The position numbers and the translations under genes were made by a program. A DNA stretch of 64,000 nucleotides from positions 248,001 to 312,000 of the forward strand of contig NZ_PPXG01000003.1 of assembly GCF_002909485.1 (NCBI RefSeq), read 5' to 3'. Each line of letters starts with the position of its first letter. The stretch's first letter is position 1. Source of the stretch: Stutzerimonas stutzeri (GTDB taxonomy: Bacteria; Pseudomonadota; Gammaproteobacteria; Pseudomonadales; Pseudomonadaceae). This document shows positions 25,864-35,743 of the stretch, in pieces. The notes under the pieces are model-generated. The model searched no databases. It saw nothing but the letters and a program-made list of their open reading frames with translations, and had not been told where the DNA came from.

Positions 25864-28431
25864 TCACCGTTTGTCGTTCTCTGCCAGCATGTCGCGCACT
25901 CGTTTAGCGAGCGCATCCAGGTTGAACGGCTTGCTGATCATGTCCATGCCCGGCTCGAGAAAATCTGCACTGGCAGCCTGCTTGGCGTAACCGGTCATGA
26001 ATAGCACGGGCAGGTCAGGATGCCGTTGACGTGCGACGTCGGCCAGCTGGCGGCCATTCATGCCCGGCAACCCGACATCGGTGACCAGCATGTCGATGGC
26101 AGGCGCGCTTTCGAGAAGGCGAATCGCCGCGTTTCCGTCAGCTGCCTCCAGCGCCTGATAGCCAAGCATCTGCAGTACGTCGATGACCAGCAGGCGCACC
26201 GCAGGGTCATCCTCGACTACCAGCACGGTTTCACCCTGTTGCGCATGCAGCGTGCCCTCCGGCTCCATTGCCGCTGCAGCAACCGCAGCGGCGGCCTGAT
26301 CCTCGAAAACGGGCAAATACAGGCTGACCTGCGTGCCTTCGCCAGGCTCGCTGGCAATCTGGATATGGCCGCCCGCCTGGCGAGTGAACCCGTACACCAT
26401 CGATAGCCCGAGACCGGTGCCCTGGCCGATCGGCTTGGTGGTGAAGAATGGTTCGAAGACACTGGCCAGCACTTTGGCGCTCATGCCGCAGCCGCTGTCG
26501 GTCAGGCACAGGATGACGTAACGCCCTGCGGGTAGATCGCCGACTTCGCCTTGTCGCTGCAGTTCGGTATTGCGGGTTTCGAGCAGCAGGGTGCCGCCGT
26601 CGGCCATGGCATCGCGGGCGTTGATGACCAGATTGAGCAGCGCGCTTTCCAGTTGGTTCTCGTCGCTGGAAACGGGCCATAGCCGTTCCTGCAGCTGATT
26701 GCGGATCTGGATATGGCTGCCCAGTGTGCGGCTGAGCAGGTCGTGCATCGACTCGATCAACTGGTTCAGCTCGACACGCTTGAGATTCAATGGCTGGCGC
26801 CGGGCAAAGGCGAGCAGACGGTGGGTCAGCGCCGCGGCACGGTTGGCCGAAGTCACGGCGGCATCGATAAAACGCTGGGTTTCGCCATGGCGGCCGGACT
26901 GGATGTAGCGCTGGATCAGGTCGAGGCCGCCGATGATGCCGGTCAGCATGTTGTTGAAGTCGTGAGCGATACCGCCGGTCAGCTGGCCTACCGCTTCCAT
27001 CTTCTGCGCCTGACGCAGTGCTTCCTGCGCCTGTTCGCGGCTGGCCATTTCCTTGAGCAGCCGCTCGTAGACTTCCGCCAGCGCCTGGGTGCGCTCCTGA
27101 ATGCGGCTCTCCAGCGTCTCGTTGAGTTCTCGCAGGGCCTGTTCGGCGCGCCAGCGTTCGGTGACATCCAGCGCCATGACAAAGAAGCCCAGTACGGCTC
27201 CACGACCATCGCGACGGGGCAGGTAATGCACCAGCATCCTGCGCATTTGCCCGTCCCGGTGCGGGCTGTAGGCTTCGAAGGTCACGTCCTTGCCGGCGAG
27301 CGCGTCGCGAATGCTCGCCTGGCGTTCGACATAGCCTTTTTCGCCGAGCACTTCGCGTGCAGTCTTGCCCAGCAGCCATTCGGTCGAGTGGCCGAACCAG
27401 TCGGAGTAGTAGCGATTGTTGAAGCGAAAGCGCTCTTCTGCATCGACATAGCCGATCAACACTGGCAGCGCGTCGGTGACCATCTTCAGTTCGGCTTCGC
27501 TCTGGCGCAGGGCGTCTTCGCTGGTTTGCTGACGGGTAATGTTCATTACCGCGCCGGGGAAACGCAGCGGCCGGCCTTGCTCATCGCTGTGGCAGCGGCC
27601 GCGGGCCAGTGCCCAGCGTGTCTCGCCATCGGGCTGCTGAAGTCTGTAGCGTACGTCGAGGTTGCCGCGTTCGGCGATACAGCGCTCGAGTGCCATTCGC
27701 AGTTGTGGCACGTCGTCGGGGTGGACGTGCTCGAAAAAGGCTTCGCTGCTCAGCCCCTTTGGCCCGGATTGCTCCACGGGCAGGATTCGTGAAAGCTCGG
27801 CGCCAGGTGGTATTTCGCTGGCATGGATGGCCCAGTCCCAGATGCCGATCAGGTCGCTGGCTTCCAGTGCTAGTTGCAGGCGCTGCTCGCTGGCGCGGTG
27901 CACCTCGGCGCTCAGCTTGTAGTGCAGGGCGGTCTGCGAAAGGCGGGTTTCGGTGCGCACCCGTTCGCTGGTTTCGCTGAGGCACAGCAGCAGGCCACCA
28001 ACACTGTGTGGCGCGTCGCGAATGGGGCTCAGGGCGAGATCGAACCAGGCTTCTTCCAGCTGGCCCGCCCGCTCGATGGCCAGCTGCTGATTGCGCAGCA
28101 CCCGGGCTTCGCCTCGGTGCTTGCTGTCGCAGGCCGGATCGAGCAACTCCCAGGTTGCGCCCCAGCGCTGGCAGGCAGGCTGGCCGAGTTCGCCGGGGTG
28201 ACGATCGCCGATCAGTGCCGCGTGGGCATCGTTATACAGCTGCAGCGCCTGGTCGCCCCAGAGGATGCACATCGGCAGAGGTGCTTCGAGAATGGTGTCG
28301 AGTAGCAAGCGCAGCGAGGCCGGCCAGGTATCGGGCGTGCCCAGCGCAGTCGCGCCCCAGTCGTACCGGCGAATCCGCTCGCTCATCTCGCTGTGACTGT
28401 GGGGCCAGAGTTGGGCGCCTACTGCTGCCAT
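25864..28431 (-). CDS. Large PAS-containing hybrid histidine kinase
   Basis: An 855-residue cytoplasmic protein. An N-terminal PAS/GAF-like sensor (about 20-165, with WGATALGTPDTWP) is followed by two PAS-PAC domains (about 190-310 and 310-430) and a short coiled coil. HisKA (GGIAHDFNNMLTGIIGG), HATPase and a C-terminal receiver (Asp in DMLVTDVGLPGMNG) complete it. AGGA lies just upstream of the start. No response-regulator gene adjoins it. Its kinase core is closely similar to the hybrid kinase at 12569, including the LTxRLLAFARxQPL segment, so the two probably share ancestry. Confidence 0.9.
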   Translation of the reverse strand: MAAVGAQLWPHSHSEMSERIRRYDWGATALGTPDTWPASLRLLLDTILEAPLPMCILWGDQALQLYNDAHAALIGDRHPGELGQPACQRWGATWELLDPACDSKHRGEARVLRNQQLAIERAGQLEEAWFDLALSPIRDAPHSVGGLLLCLSETSERVRTETRLSQTALHYKLSAEVHRASEQRLQLALEASDLIGIWDWAIHASEIPPGAELSRILPVEQSGPKGLSSEAFFEHVHPDDVPQLRMALERCIAERGNLDVRYRLQQPDGETRWALARGRCHSDEQGRPLRFPGAVMNITRQQTSEDALRQSEAELKMVTDALPVLIGYVDAEERFRFNNRYYSDWFGHSTEWLLGKTAREVLGEKGYVERQASIRDALAGKDVTFEAYSPHRDGQMRRMLVHYLPRRDGRGAVLGFFVMALDVTERWRAEQALRELNETLESRIQERTQALAEVYERLLKEMASREQAQEALRQAQKMEAVGQLTGGIAHDFNNMLTGIIGGLDLIQRYIQSGRHGETQRFIDAAVTSANRAAALTHRLLAFARRQPLNLKRVELNQLIESMHDLLSRTLGSHIQIRNQLQERLWPVSSDENQLESALLNLVINARDAMADGGTLLLETRNTELQRQGEVGDLPAGRYVILCLTDSGCGMSAKVLASVFEPFFTTKPIGQGTGLGLSMVYGFTRQAGGHIQIASEPGEGTQVSLYLPVFEDQAAAAVAAAAMEPEGTLHAQQGETVLVVEDDPAVRLLVIDVLQMLGYQALEAADGNAAIRLLESAPAIDMLVTDVGLPGMNGRQLADVARQRHPDLPVLFMTGYAKQAASADFLEPGMDMISKPFNLDALAKRVRDMLAENDKR

Positions 28432-28597
28432 GTTGCTTCCTATCGATCATCCGTGGCTTAACTACGAGCGTTGGCAGCTACGCCACAGCTTCGCTGTTTC
28501 AATGTGCGTCGACCCTGGCTCTTCCTGAGCCGGTTTCCGCCGACGGCAACTGTTGCGTAGTGTAAAGCTTCCGGCTGCCGGACGGCAGCGCCAGCCG

Positions 28598-29278
28598 TCA
28601 CGCCAGGGCGTTGCGAAGGCTGCTGGCAAGGTCGAGGTAGTCGCCGACCGCGGCAAACTCCTCAGTATCCTTGGGTGCGCGGCGGCTGTCCGGCTCGCGC
28701 ACTGCCAGCAAATGAGCGATGCCGAAGTGTCTGGCACTGCGCAGGATCGGCAAGCTGTCGTCGATGAATAGCGCGCGCGCCGGGTCGAAATCCAGATCCT
28801 GACGCAATGCATACCAGAACTGCGGCTCCTCTTTAGGGTAGCCATAATCGTGCGAGCTGATCAGCCGATCGAACCACGGTGCCAGCTCGATCTTTTCCAG
28901 CTTCAGCGACAACGAGTCGCGGTGGGCATTGGTGATCAGCACCACGCGCTTACCTGACTCGCGCAGCGCGGCGAGAAATTCGTCGGCCGAAGGGCGCAGT
29001 GCGATCAGCTCGGCGATCTCGCGCTTCATCTCGCGAATCGGCAAGTTGAGTTCGCGGGTCCAGTAATCCAGGCAATACCAGGTGAGCTTGCCGACGTGTT
29101 CGTTAAACAATGGTGCCAGCTCCAGCTCGGCCATGGCACGGCTGATACCGTGCAGTTCGGCGTAGCGTTGCGGCAACAGTTCGAGCCAGAAATGATTGTC
29201 GAAGTGGAGATCCAGCAGCGTGCCGTCCATGTCGAGCAGAACGGTATCGATTTCGGACCAAGGCGGATTGGCAGTCAT
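28598..29278 (-). CDS. yrfG: GMP/IMP nucleotidase YrfG, HAD superfamily
   Basis: A 226-residue HAD hydrolase. The nucleophile motif DMDGTLLDL, motif II (VLITNAH), the motif III lysine (YPKEEPQF) and motif IV (LFIDDS) are all visible. It removes phosphate from purine mononucleotides. The start MTANPPWSEID leaves the divergent 120-bp gap to nudE. The yrfG/nudE/cysQ arrangement is a known conserved neighbourhood in pseudomonads (from memory). Confidence 0.92.
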   Translation of the reverse strand: MTANPPWSEIDTVLLDMDGTLLDLHFDNHFWLELLPQRYAELHGISRAMAELELAPLFNEHVGKLTWYCLDYWTRELNLPIREMKREIAELIALRPSADEFLAALRESGKRVVLITNAHRDSLSLKLEKIELAPWFDRLISSHDYGYPKEEPQFWYALRQDLDFDPARALFIDDSLPILRSARHFGIAHLLAVREPDSRRAPKDTEEFAAVGDYLDLASSLRNALA

Positions 29279-29398
29279 GGGCAGGCTCGGGGTGGCGGTG
29301 GATGAGGAAGGGCGGCAGCGGTCAGTTGGTCGCAAAGCACTCGCGGCCAGCGCAAAAAGCCGGGTTATGATAGCTGCTCGCGTTTCCAGGAGTTCCCC

Positions 29399-29965
29399 AT
29401 GCGCCAGAAACCCACTGTGCTAGCCCGTGAGATCGTCGCCAGCAGCCGCCTGTTCCGTGTCGAGGAGCTGCAACTGCGCTTTTCCAACGGCGTCGAGCGT
29501 ACATACGAACGCCTGGTTGGCAAGGGCAGCGGCTACGGCGCGGTGATGATCGTGGCGCTGGCCGACGCGGAGAATGCGCTGTTGGTCGAGGAATACTGCG
29601 GCGGAACCGACAGCTATGAGCTGTCGCTACCCAAGGGCCTGATCGAGCCGGGTGAAGACGTTCTAGAAGCGGCCAACCGCGAGCTCAAGGAGGAGGCCGG
29701 TTTCGGCGCGCGTCGTCTGGAGCTGCTGACCGAACTGTCGCTGTCGCCGGGCTACATGAGCCAGAAGATCCAGGTGGTGCTGGCTCGCGATCTCTATCCC
29801 GAACAGTTGCCTGGTGACGAGCCCGAGCCGATGCGCCTTGAGCAGGTGAGCCTGCATGAGCTGTCGAGCCTGATCCAGCATCCTCAGTTCAGCGAAGGTC
29901 GTGCGCTGGCCGCGCTTTATCTGGCCAGGGACCTTCTGACCCAGCGCGGAGAGTTCGGTCAATGA
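29399..29965 (+). CDS. nudE: ADP-compounds hydrolase NudE (Nudix)
   Basis: A 188-residue Nudix hydrolase. The Nudix box is complete: GLIEPGEDVLEAANRELKEE and following AGF. NudE cleaves ADP-ribose, NADH and diadenosine polyphosphates. AGGAG lies ten bases before the start. A TATGAT -10-like hexamer stands upstream at 29365-29370. The stop overlaps the cysQ start by four bases, so the two are translationally coupled and both clear phospho-adenosine waste. Confidence 0.93.
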   Translation: MRQKPTVLAREIVASSRLFRVEELQLRFSNGVERTYERLVGKGSGYGAVMIVALADAENALLVEEYCGGTDSYELSLPKGLIEPGEDVLEAANRELKEEAGFGARRLELLTELSLSPGYMSQKIQVVLARDLYPEQLPGDEPEPMRLEQVSLHELSSLIQHPQFSEGRALAALYLARDLLTQRGEFGQ

Positions 29966-30780
29966 GCCATCCTTATCTGTCCTCAGTCATCGATCTGGTG
30001 CGTCAGGCCGGCGACGCAATCCTGCCGCACTGGCGCAGCGAGCTGGTGGTGCAGGCCAAGGCTGACGAATCACCGGTGACGGTGGCGGACATGGCCGCGC
30101 ACCAGGTTCTGGTGGACGGGCTGCGCGCATTGGATAGCGGCATCCCGGTGCTCTCGGAGGAGGATTGCGAGGTGCCGCTGGCCGAGCGCGCCAGTTGGAC
30201 GCGCTGGTGGCTGGTCGACCCGCTGGATGGCACCAAGGAATTCATCGCCGGCAGCGATGAGTTCACCGTCAACGTCGCGCTGATCGAAGAAGGCAAGGTG
30301 CGCTTCGGTGTGGTTGGGATACCAGCCTCCGGGCGCTGTTACTACGGTGGTGAGGACTTCGGCGCCTGGTGCAGCGAGACGTCCGGCGCGACGGAACCGT
30401 TGCGCGTGCGTCAGCAGCATGCAGACGCCTTCACGGTGGTCGCCAGCCGGCGTCACAGCAGTCCCGCGCAGGAGCAGCTTTTGAGCCGTCTGGGTGAGCG
30501 TTTCGGTGAGCTGACACTGGTCAATGTGGGCAGTTCGCTGAAGCTCTGTCTGCTGGCCGAAGGAGCCGCCGATTGCTATCCGCGCCTGGCGCCCACCTCG
30601 CAATGGGATACGGCTGCAGCGCAGGGTGTCCTGGAAGGCGCCGGCGGGGAAGTGCTGGATGTCAGCGGTGCGGCGTTGCGCTACGAGGCACGGGAAACCT
30701 ACCTGAACCCGTCATTCCTGGCTCTGCCCAAGGGCGTCGATTGGCGCGACTGGCTGATCGAACTGGCCAATCGCGAGTAA
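29962..30780 (+). CDS. cysQ: 3'(2'),5'-bisphosphate nucleotidase CysQ
   Basis: A 272-residue inositol-monophosphatase-fold enzyme. The metal-binding signature WWLVDPLDGTKEF and the second site motif (SQWDTAAAQGVLEGAGG) are present. It degrades 3'-phosphoadenosine 5'-phosphate made during sulfate assimilation. The length is typical. It overlaps nudE (ATGA). Confidence 0.94.
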   Translation: MSHPYLSSVIDLVRQAGDAILPHWRSELVVQAKADESPVTVADMAAHQVLVDGLRALDSGIPVLSEEDCEVPLAERASWTRWWLVDPLDGTKEFIAGSDEFTVNVALIEEGKVRFGVVGIPASGRCYYGGEDFGAWCSETSGATEPLRVRQQHADAFTVVASRRHSSPAQEQLLSRLGERFGELTLVNVGSSLKLCLLAEGAADCYPRLAPTSQWDTAAAQGVLEGAGGEVLDVSGAALRYEARETYLNPSFLALPKGVDWRDWLIELANRE

Positions 30781-30854
30781 CCCGGCGCGCCTGCCTTGAG
30801 CGGGCATTGCCGACTAAGCAAGCCGCCGCAGACGCGTGCAATGCAATCCTTCGC

Positions 30855-31307
30855 TTATTTGTGCAGTACGAACTGCCCGGTGAAGCGTACGGCATCACGG
30901 CCGTCGGCCGCGAGGATGCGGCTCTTCAGCTCCAGGCGCGAACGGCCGCGTCGGCGATAGATGGACTCGAAACGCTCCCAGGCCTCGGGGCTTGGTGCTG
31001 AGCATATCGCTATCGCATCGTCCACCACGGGCAGCGGATATTCGATCTGCCCTTCGTGAATGACGATGTGGCCGTCCTCGATGCCCGCCTCGCGCAGGCG
31101 CAGATGCAGCCAGCCCCAGCCTGCCAGCACCGAAGCGCAATACAGACTGCCACCGAACATGCTGCTCTTGTGATTGATGTTCGGCTGCAGTGGTACCTGC
31201 AGGCGCAACTCGTGGTTTTTCCACTGCTCGACGCGCAGCCCGAGTGATCGGGTCAGCGGGATGTCGTGATGGAGGATGGCTTCCAGGTAGCGGCTATCGC
31301 GGCTCAT
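30855..31307 (-). CDS. YiiD C-terminal-type thioesterase-like hotdog protein
   Basis: A 150-residue hotdog protein starting MSRDSRYLEAIL. The segment NHKSSMFGGSLYCASVLAGW is the signature of the YiiD_C thioesterase domain, which in other proteins follows an acetyltransferase. Here it stands alone. Substrate and pathway are unknown; the domain is usually annotated as a putative thioesterase. The start at Met 22 of the longer frame is used because the preceding residues are not typical. Confidence 0.82.
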   Translation of the reverse strand: MSRDSRYLEAILHHDIPLTRSLGLRVEQWKNHELRLQVPLQPNINHKSSMFGGSLYCASVLAGWGWLHLRLREAGIEDGHIVIHEGQIEYPLPVVDDAIAICSAPSPEAWERFESIYRRRGRSRLELKSRILAADGRDAVRFTGQFVLHK

Positions 31308-31489
31308 GCCGGGGAGGTTCCTAAACGTTACGAAGATACAGACAGACGCCAAGCATGACTCCTGAGTCACGCTTTGGCCAGTCCGTTCTCGCCATTTGCA
31401 AGGCCGACAGAGGCCGCGCCGCGCCTGCGCTGCGGGTGATCCGGATCAGTGCTTTTGGGGGCTGCAGCGATGCTCGATGGTGCGCCGAA

Positions 31490-31891
31490 TTAGCCAGCGG
31501 TTTTGCTTCGGTAGGCGCAGTAACCCGGGCGCGGACCAATGCGCGGGTGGTTGCGACAAGTGTCCGGGCGCTTGGCATAGACCGTGCAAAGGCGGGTCTT
31601 GTGGTCCAGGTAGAGGCAGTCGCCATTGGTCAGGCGTGTCAGCGTGAAGATCTCATGCTTGTGATTGAAGTGTTCGACGATACCGGCTTTGCTCAGGCGC
31701 TTGGCGACGTTCTTCGCCGGCTCGTCGCGCTCGAAGGCATCGACGAGCTCCAGGCGGATCAGGTCATCGATGCGCACCTCTACCGGCAGCGTGCAGCAGG
31801 TTGCATGGCAGTCTCGGCACAGGCCGGCGCTATAACGCACCCAGGTTTCCAGGCGTTCCGGGTCGGCGGAGGCGATCACTTTGTTCTTCAC
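31490..31891 (-). CDS. YkgJ-family cysteine-cluster protein
   Basis: A 133-residue protein starting at GTG (31891) after GAAGAC. Cysteines fall in the pattern C-x2-C-x3-CC, then CLYL, LCTVY and DTCRNHP. This is the UPF0153/YkgJ zinc- or iron-binding cluster family. The function of YkgJ proteins is not established. An ATG start far upstream would run 93 residues through non-conserved sequence overlapping the glgP leader and is rejected. Confidence 0.83.
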   Translation of the reverse strand: MKNKVIASADPERLETWVRYSAGLCRDCHATCCTLPVEVRIDDLIRLELVDAFERDEPAKNVAKRLSKAGIVEHFNHKHEIFTLTRLTNGDCLYLDHKTRLCTVYAKRPDTCRNHPRIGPRPGYCAYRSKTAG

Positions 31892-32096
31892 GGGCTGTCT
31901 TCGGACAATTGAGGCGCGCGGATCATAGCGAGTCGCCCGACGATTACCAGTGCCTTCCGACGGCGGTGGTGACCGGACAGGCGGTAGCGCAGATGTAAAG
32001 GAAACCTGCAAACCTTTCAGGAACGTTTTAACGGAGGTGAACGGGCGCGTCTGCCGCGAGTCCCTCTTGTGTGTCTTCGCTAACCGAGGTCTGTCC

Positions 32097-34547
32097 ATGA
32101 CGCAGGAATCAGCCATTGCCACCGCCGAAGAAGTTGCCGCTTTCCGTGAGCGGGTGTTGCGCAAGCTCACCTATTCGGTGGGCAAGGACCCGGAGAACGC
32201 CTCCGATTACGACTGGTTCCATGCGGTAGCCCTGGCCACGCGCGACAGCACCATCGACCGCTGGATGGAGTGCACCCGTGATGCTTATACCGGTGGGCAG
32301 AAGCGGGTCTATTACCTCTCGCTGGAATTTCTGATCGGCCGGCTTCTGGTCGATAGCCTGAGCAACCTGGGTTTGTTCGATGTCGCCCGCGAGGCACTGG
32401 CCGGGCTCGATGTGGATATCGACCGCATCCGTCTGCTGGAGCCTGACGCAGCGCTGGGCAACGGTGGTCTAGGTCGCCTCGCCGCCTGTTTCATGGAGAG
32501 CATGGCGACCCTCGGCGTGGTGTCCCACGGCTACGGCATCCGCTATGACCATGGCCTGTTTCGCCAGGCTATCGTCGATGGCTGGCAGCACGAGCAGACC
32601 GAAACCTGGCTGGATTTCGGCAACCCCTGGGAGTTCGAGCGCTCCGAGGTCAAGTACCTGATCGGTTTCGGTGGCAATGTCACGGCGACCACCAACGAGA
32701 AGGGCGAAGTGCAGCATTTCTGGCATTGGGCCGAGGGCGTGCGAGCGATCGCCTATGACACGCCGATCGTCGGCTGGCGTGGCGCCGGGGTGAACACCTT
32801 GCGCCTTTGGCGTGCACGCCCGGAGGCGGATTTTCACCTGGCGCGTTTCAATGCCGGCGACCATATCGGTGCCGCGGCGGAAGAGGCCCGTGCCGAAAGC
32901 ATTTCGCGCGTGCTCTATCCCGCCGACAGCACCGAGGCCGGCCAGGAGTTGCGCCTGCGCCAGGAGTATTTCTTCGTCGCCGCCTCGCTGCAGGATCTTC
33001 TGCGCCGCCACATCAAGCAGCGCGGCTCGCTGGACAGCCTGCCGGAGTACACCGCCATCCAGCTCAACGACACCCATCCGGCCATTGCCGTGGCTGAGCT
33101 GATGCGACTGCTGGTCGACGTCCACAGTTACGAGTGGCAGCATGCCTGGCGGCTGACGACGGCGACGCTGTCCTACACCAACCACACGCTGTTGCCCGAG
33201 GCGTTGGAAACTTGGCCGGTAGGCTTGATGGAGCGCCTGCTCCCGCGACACATGCAGATCATCTATCTGATCAACGCCCACCATCTCGACCAGCTGCGCG
33301 AACGCGGCATTCAGGATGCCGAACTGCTGCGCTCGGTGTCGTTGATCGAGGAAGACCACGGCCGTCGCGTGCGCATGGGTAATCTGGCGTTCCTCGGCTC
33401 ACACAGCACCAATGGCGTTTCCGGACTGCACACCCAGTTGATGCGCAAGACCGTTTTCACCGATCTGCACAGCCTGTATCCGCAGCGGATCAACAGCAAG
33501 ACCAATGGAATCACCTTCCGCCGCTGGCTCTACCAGGCCAATCCTGAGTTGACCCGGCTGCTCGTGGAGCACCTTGGCGAGGAGGTGCTCGATGCACCGG
33601 AGACGCGCCTGCGCGACCTCGAACCCTACGCCGAGCAGGCGCATTTCCGTCAGCGCTTCGCCGAGCAGCGGCTGGCCAGCAAGCGCCACCTGGCCAACGT
33701 GATCCAAGAGCGGCTGGGCATCAGCGTCGACCCGACGGCGCTGTTCGATGTGCACGTCAAACGCATCCACGAGTACAAGCGCCAGCTGCTCAATCTGCTG
33801 CACACCGTTGCGTTGTACCAGGCGATTCGCTCCGACCCGGGCGGCAACTGGGTGCCGCGGGTGAAGATATTCGCCGGCAAGGCGGCGGCCAGCTATCACC
33901 AGGCCAAGCTGATCATCAAATTGACCAACGACATCGCCAATACCATCAACGCTGACCCCACCGTTCGCGGGCTGCTGAAGGTGGTATTCCTGCCCAACTA
34001 CAACGTCAGCCTGGCCGAGGACATCATTCCGGCGGCTGATCTGTCCGAGCAGATTTCAACCGCCGGCCTGGAAGCTTCGGGAACCAGCAACATGAAGTTC
34101 GCCCTCAACGGGGCACTGACCATCGGCACGCTGGATGGCGCCAATGTCGAGATGAGCGAGCAGATCGGTCTGGAGCATATGTTCATCTTCGGCCTCACCG
34201 CCGCACAGGTGAATGCGCGCAAGCAAGCCAACGAGTACAACGCCGAAGCCATCATCGCTGCTTCGCCGCGACTCAGCGAAGTGCTCTCGGCGATTCGTGG
34301 CGGCGCGTTCTCTTCGGGCGACCCGGGGCGCTATGTCGGATTGGTAGATGGCATCAGCTGGCACGATACCTTCATGGTTTGTGCCGACTTCGAGGCCTAC
34401 TGGCAGGCGCAACTGGACGTAGAAGAGTGCTGGCGCGACTCGGATCGCTGGTGGCGTTCGTCCGTGTTGAACACGGCACGCACCGGCTGGTTCTCGTCCG
34501 ATCGGACCATTCGCGAGTACGCCCGCGAGATCTGGAAAGTGATCTGA
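32097..34547 (+). CDS. glgP: Glycogen/maltodextrin phosphorylase
   Basis: An 816-residue PLP-dependent GT35 enzyme that releases glucose-1-phosphate from alpha-1,4-glucans. The PLP-binding segment EASGTSNMKFALNGALTIG and the N-terminal nucleotide/allosteric-region motif YYLSLEFLIGR are intact. The length is that of bacterial GlgP (about 815). The start is placed at MTQESAIAT because the preceding 49 in-frame residues look non-coding. No other glycogen genes are adjacent, so it is a stand-alone gene here. Confidence 0.95.
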   Translation: MTQESAIATAEEVAAFRERVLRKLTYSVGKDPENASDYDWFHAVALATRDSTIDRWMECTRDAYTGGQKRVYYLSLEFLIGRLLVDSLSNLGLFDVAREALAGLDVDIDRIRLLEPDAALGNGGLGRLAACFMESMATLGVVSHGYGIRYDHGLFRQAIVDGWQHEQTETWLDFGNPWEFERSEVKYLIGFGGNVTATTNEKGEVQHFWHWAEGVRAIAYDTPIVGWRGAGVNTLRLWRARPEADFHLARFNAGDHIGAAAEEARAESISRVLYPADSTEAGQELRLRQEYFFVAASLQDLLRRHIKQRGSLDSLPEYTAIQLNDTHPAIAVAELMRLLVDVHSYEWQHAWRLTTATLSYTNHTLLPEALETWPVGLMERLLPRHMQIIYLINAHHLDQLRERGIQDAELLRSVSLIEEDHGRRVRMGNLAFLGSHSTNGVSGLHTQLMRKTVFTDLHSLYPQRINSKTNGITFRRWLYQANPELTRLLVEHLGEEVLDAPETRLRDLEPYAEQAHFRQRFAEQRLASKRHLANVIQERLGISVDPTALFDVHVKRIHEYKRQLLNLLHTVALYQAIRSDPGGNWVPRVKIFAGKAAASYHQAKLIIKLTNDIANTINADPTVRGLLKVVFLPNYNVSLAEDIIPAADLSEQISTAGLEASGTSNMKFALNGALTIGTLDGANVEMSEQIGLEHMFIFGLTAAQVNARKQANEYNAEAIIAASPRLSEVLSAIRGGAFSSGDPGRYVGLVDGISWHDTFMVCADFEAYWQAQLDVEECWRDSDRWWRSSVLNTARTGWFSSDRTIREYAREIWKVI

Positions 34548-34729
34548 TGGCGGTGCGCGCCGAAGTCGATCTTCGGCGCGCCGCCACGGCTGGTGCGGGC
34601 TGGCGGCCGTGCTGGCAATCTGGCTGCCGCTGCGCTGAACTCTGCAGGGGGCGGACCTGTCTGAGGGGAGTTAGTTTTCCTACGGCCTGCTAAACTGCGC
34701 GGGTTTATCCTTCCTCCGGAGTCATTTCC

Positions 34730-35740
34730 ATGTCACGCGTAACCCTCAGCCGCTACCTCATCGAACAGACTCGCAGTAACAATACCCCCGCGGATCTGCG
34801 CTTTCTCATCGAGGTCGTGGCACGAGCGTGCAAGGAAATTAGCCACGCGGTCTCCAAGGGCGCCCTTGGCGGTGTGCTGGGCAGCAATGACAGTGAGAAC
34901 ATTCAGGGCGAGGTGCAGAAGAAGCTCGACGTGCTCTCCAACGAAATCCTCCTGGAGGCCAACGAGTGGGGCGGCCACCTGGCCGGTATGGCTTCCGAGG
35001 AAATGGACAACGCCTATCAGATCCCTGGCAAGTACCCCAAGGGCGCGTATCTGCTGGTTTTCGATCCGCTGGACGGTTCCAGCAACATCGACGTGAACGT
35101 TTCGGTCGGCACCATCTTCTCTGTATTGCGCTGCCCGGACGCGAGCTTCAGTCAGAATGATGCGCTTGGCGAGGAAGCCTTCCTGCAGCCAGGTACCAAA
35201 CAAGTCGCTGCCGGTTATGCCATTTATGGTCCGCAGACCATGCTGGTCCTGACCCTCGGCCACGGCGTGATGGGCTTTACTCTGGATCGCGAGCTGGGCA
35301 GCTTCGTGCTCACCCATGAAAACCTGAGCGTTCCGCAAAGCACCGCCGAATTCGCCATCAACATGTCCAACCAACGCCACTGGGACGAGCCGGTACAGCG
35401 TTATGTCGGCGAGCTTCTGGCTGGTGAGGACGGGCCGTTGGCTAAGAACTACAACATGCGCTGGATCGCTTCGATGGTTGCCGATGTACATCGCATCCTT
35501 ACCCGTGGCGGCATGTTCATGTACCCGCGCGACAACCGCGATCCGGCGATGGCTGGCAAGCTGCGCCTGATGTACGAGGCCAATCCGATGGCCATGATCG
35601 TCGAGCAGGCGGGCGGCGCTGCCACCACTGGTACCCAACGCATCCTGGAAATCCAGCCCGACTCCCTGCACCAGCGAGTTCCGGTATTCCTGGGCTCGAA
35701 GGAAGAAGTCGAGCGCGTTACCGGCTATCACCAGGGCTGA
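34730..35740 (+). CDS. fbp: Class I fructose-1,6-bisphosphatase
   Basis: A 336-residue gluconeogenic phosphatase. The metal-binding motif [14 protein letters not shown] is exact and the length is standard. It makes fructose-6-phosphate from the bisphosphate. CGGAG lies ten bases before the ATG. A TAAACT -10-like box stands about 35 bases upstream. The next gene starts 4 bases after the stop and is probably co-transcribed. Confidence 0.96.
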   Translation: MSRVTLSRYLIEQTRSNNTPADLRFLIEVVARACKEISHAVSKGALGGVLGSNDSENIQGEVQKKLDVLSNEILLEANEWGGHLAGMASEEMDNAYQIPGKYPKGAYLLVFDPLDGSSNIDVNVSVGTIFSVLRCPDASFSQNDALGEEAFLQPGTKQVAAGYAIYGPQTMLVLTLGHGVMGFTLDRELGSFVLTHENLSVPQSTAEFAINMSNQRHWDEPVQRYVGELLAGEDGPLAKNYNMRWIASMVADVHRILTRGGMFMYPRDNRDPAMAGKLRLMYEANPMAMIVEQAGGAATTGTQRILEIQPDSLHQRVPVFLGSKEEVERVTGYHQG

Positions 35741-35743
35741 CCG

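Noticed and set aside
31892..32170. Longer N-terminus for the YkgJ-family gene
   Set aside because: It would overlap the glgP leader and lacks conservation; the GTG at 31891 fits the family length.
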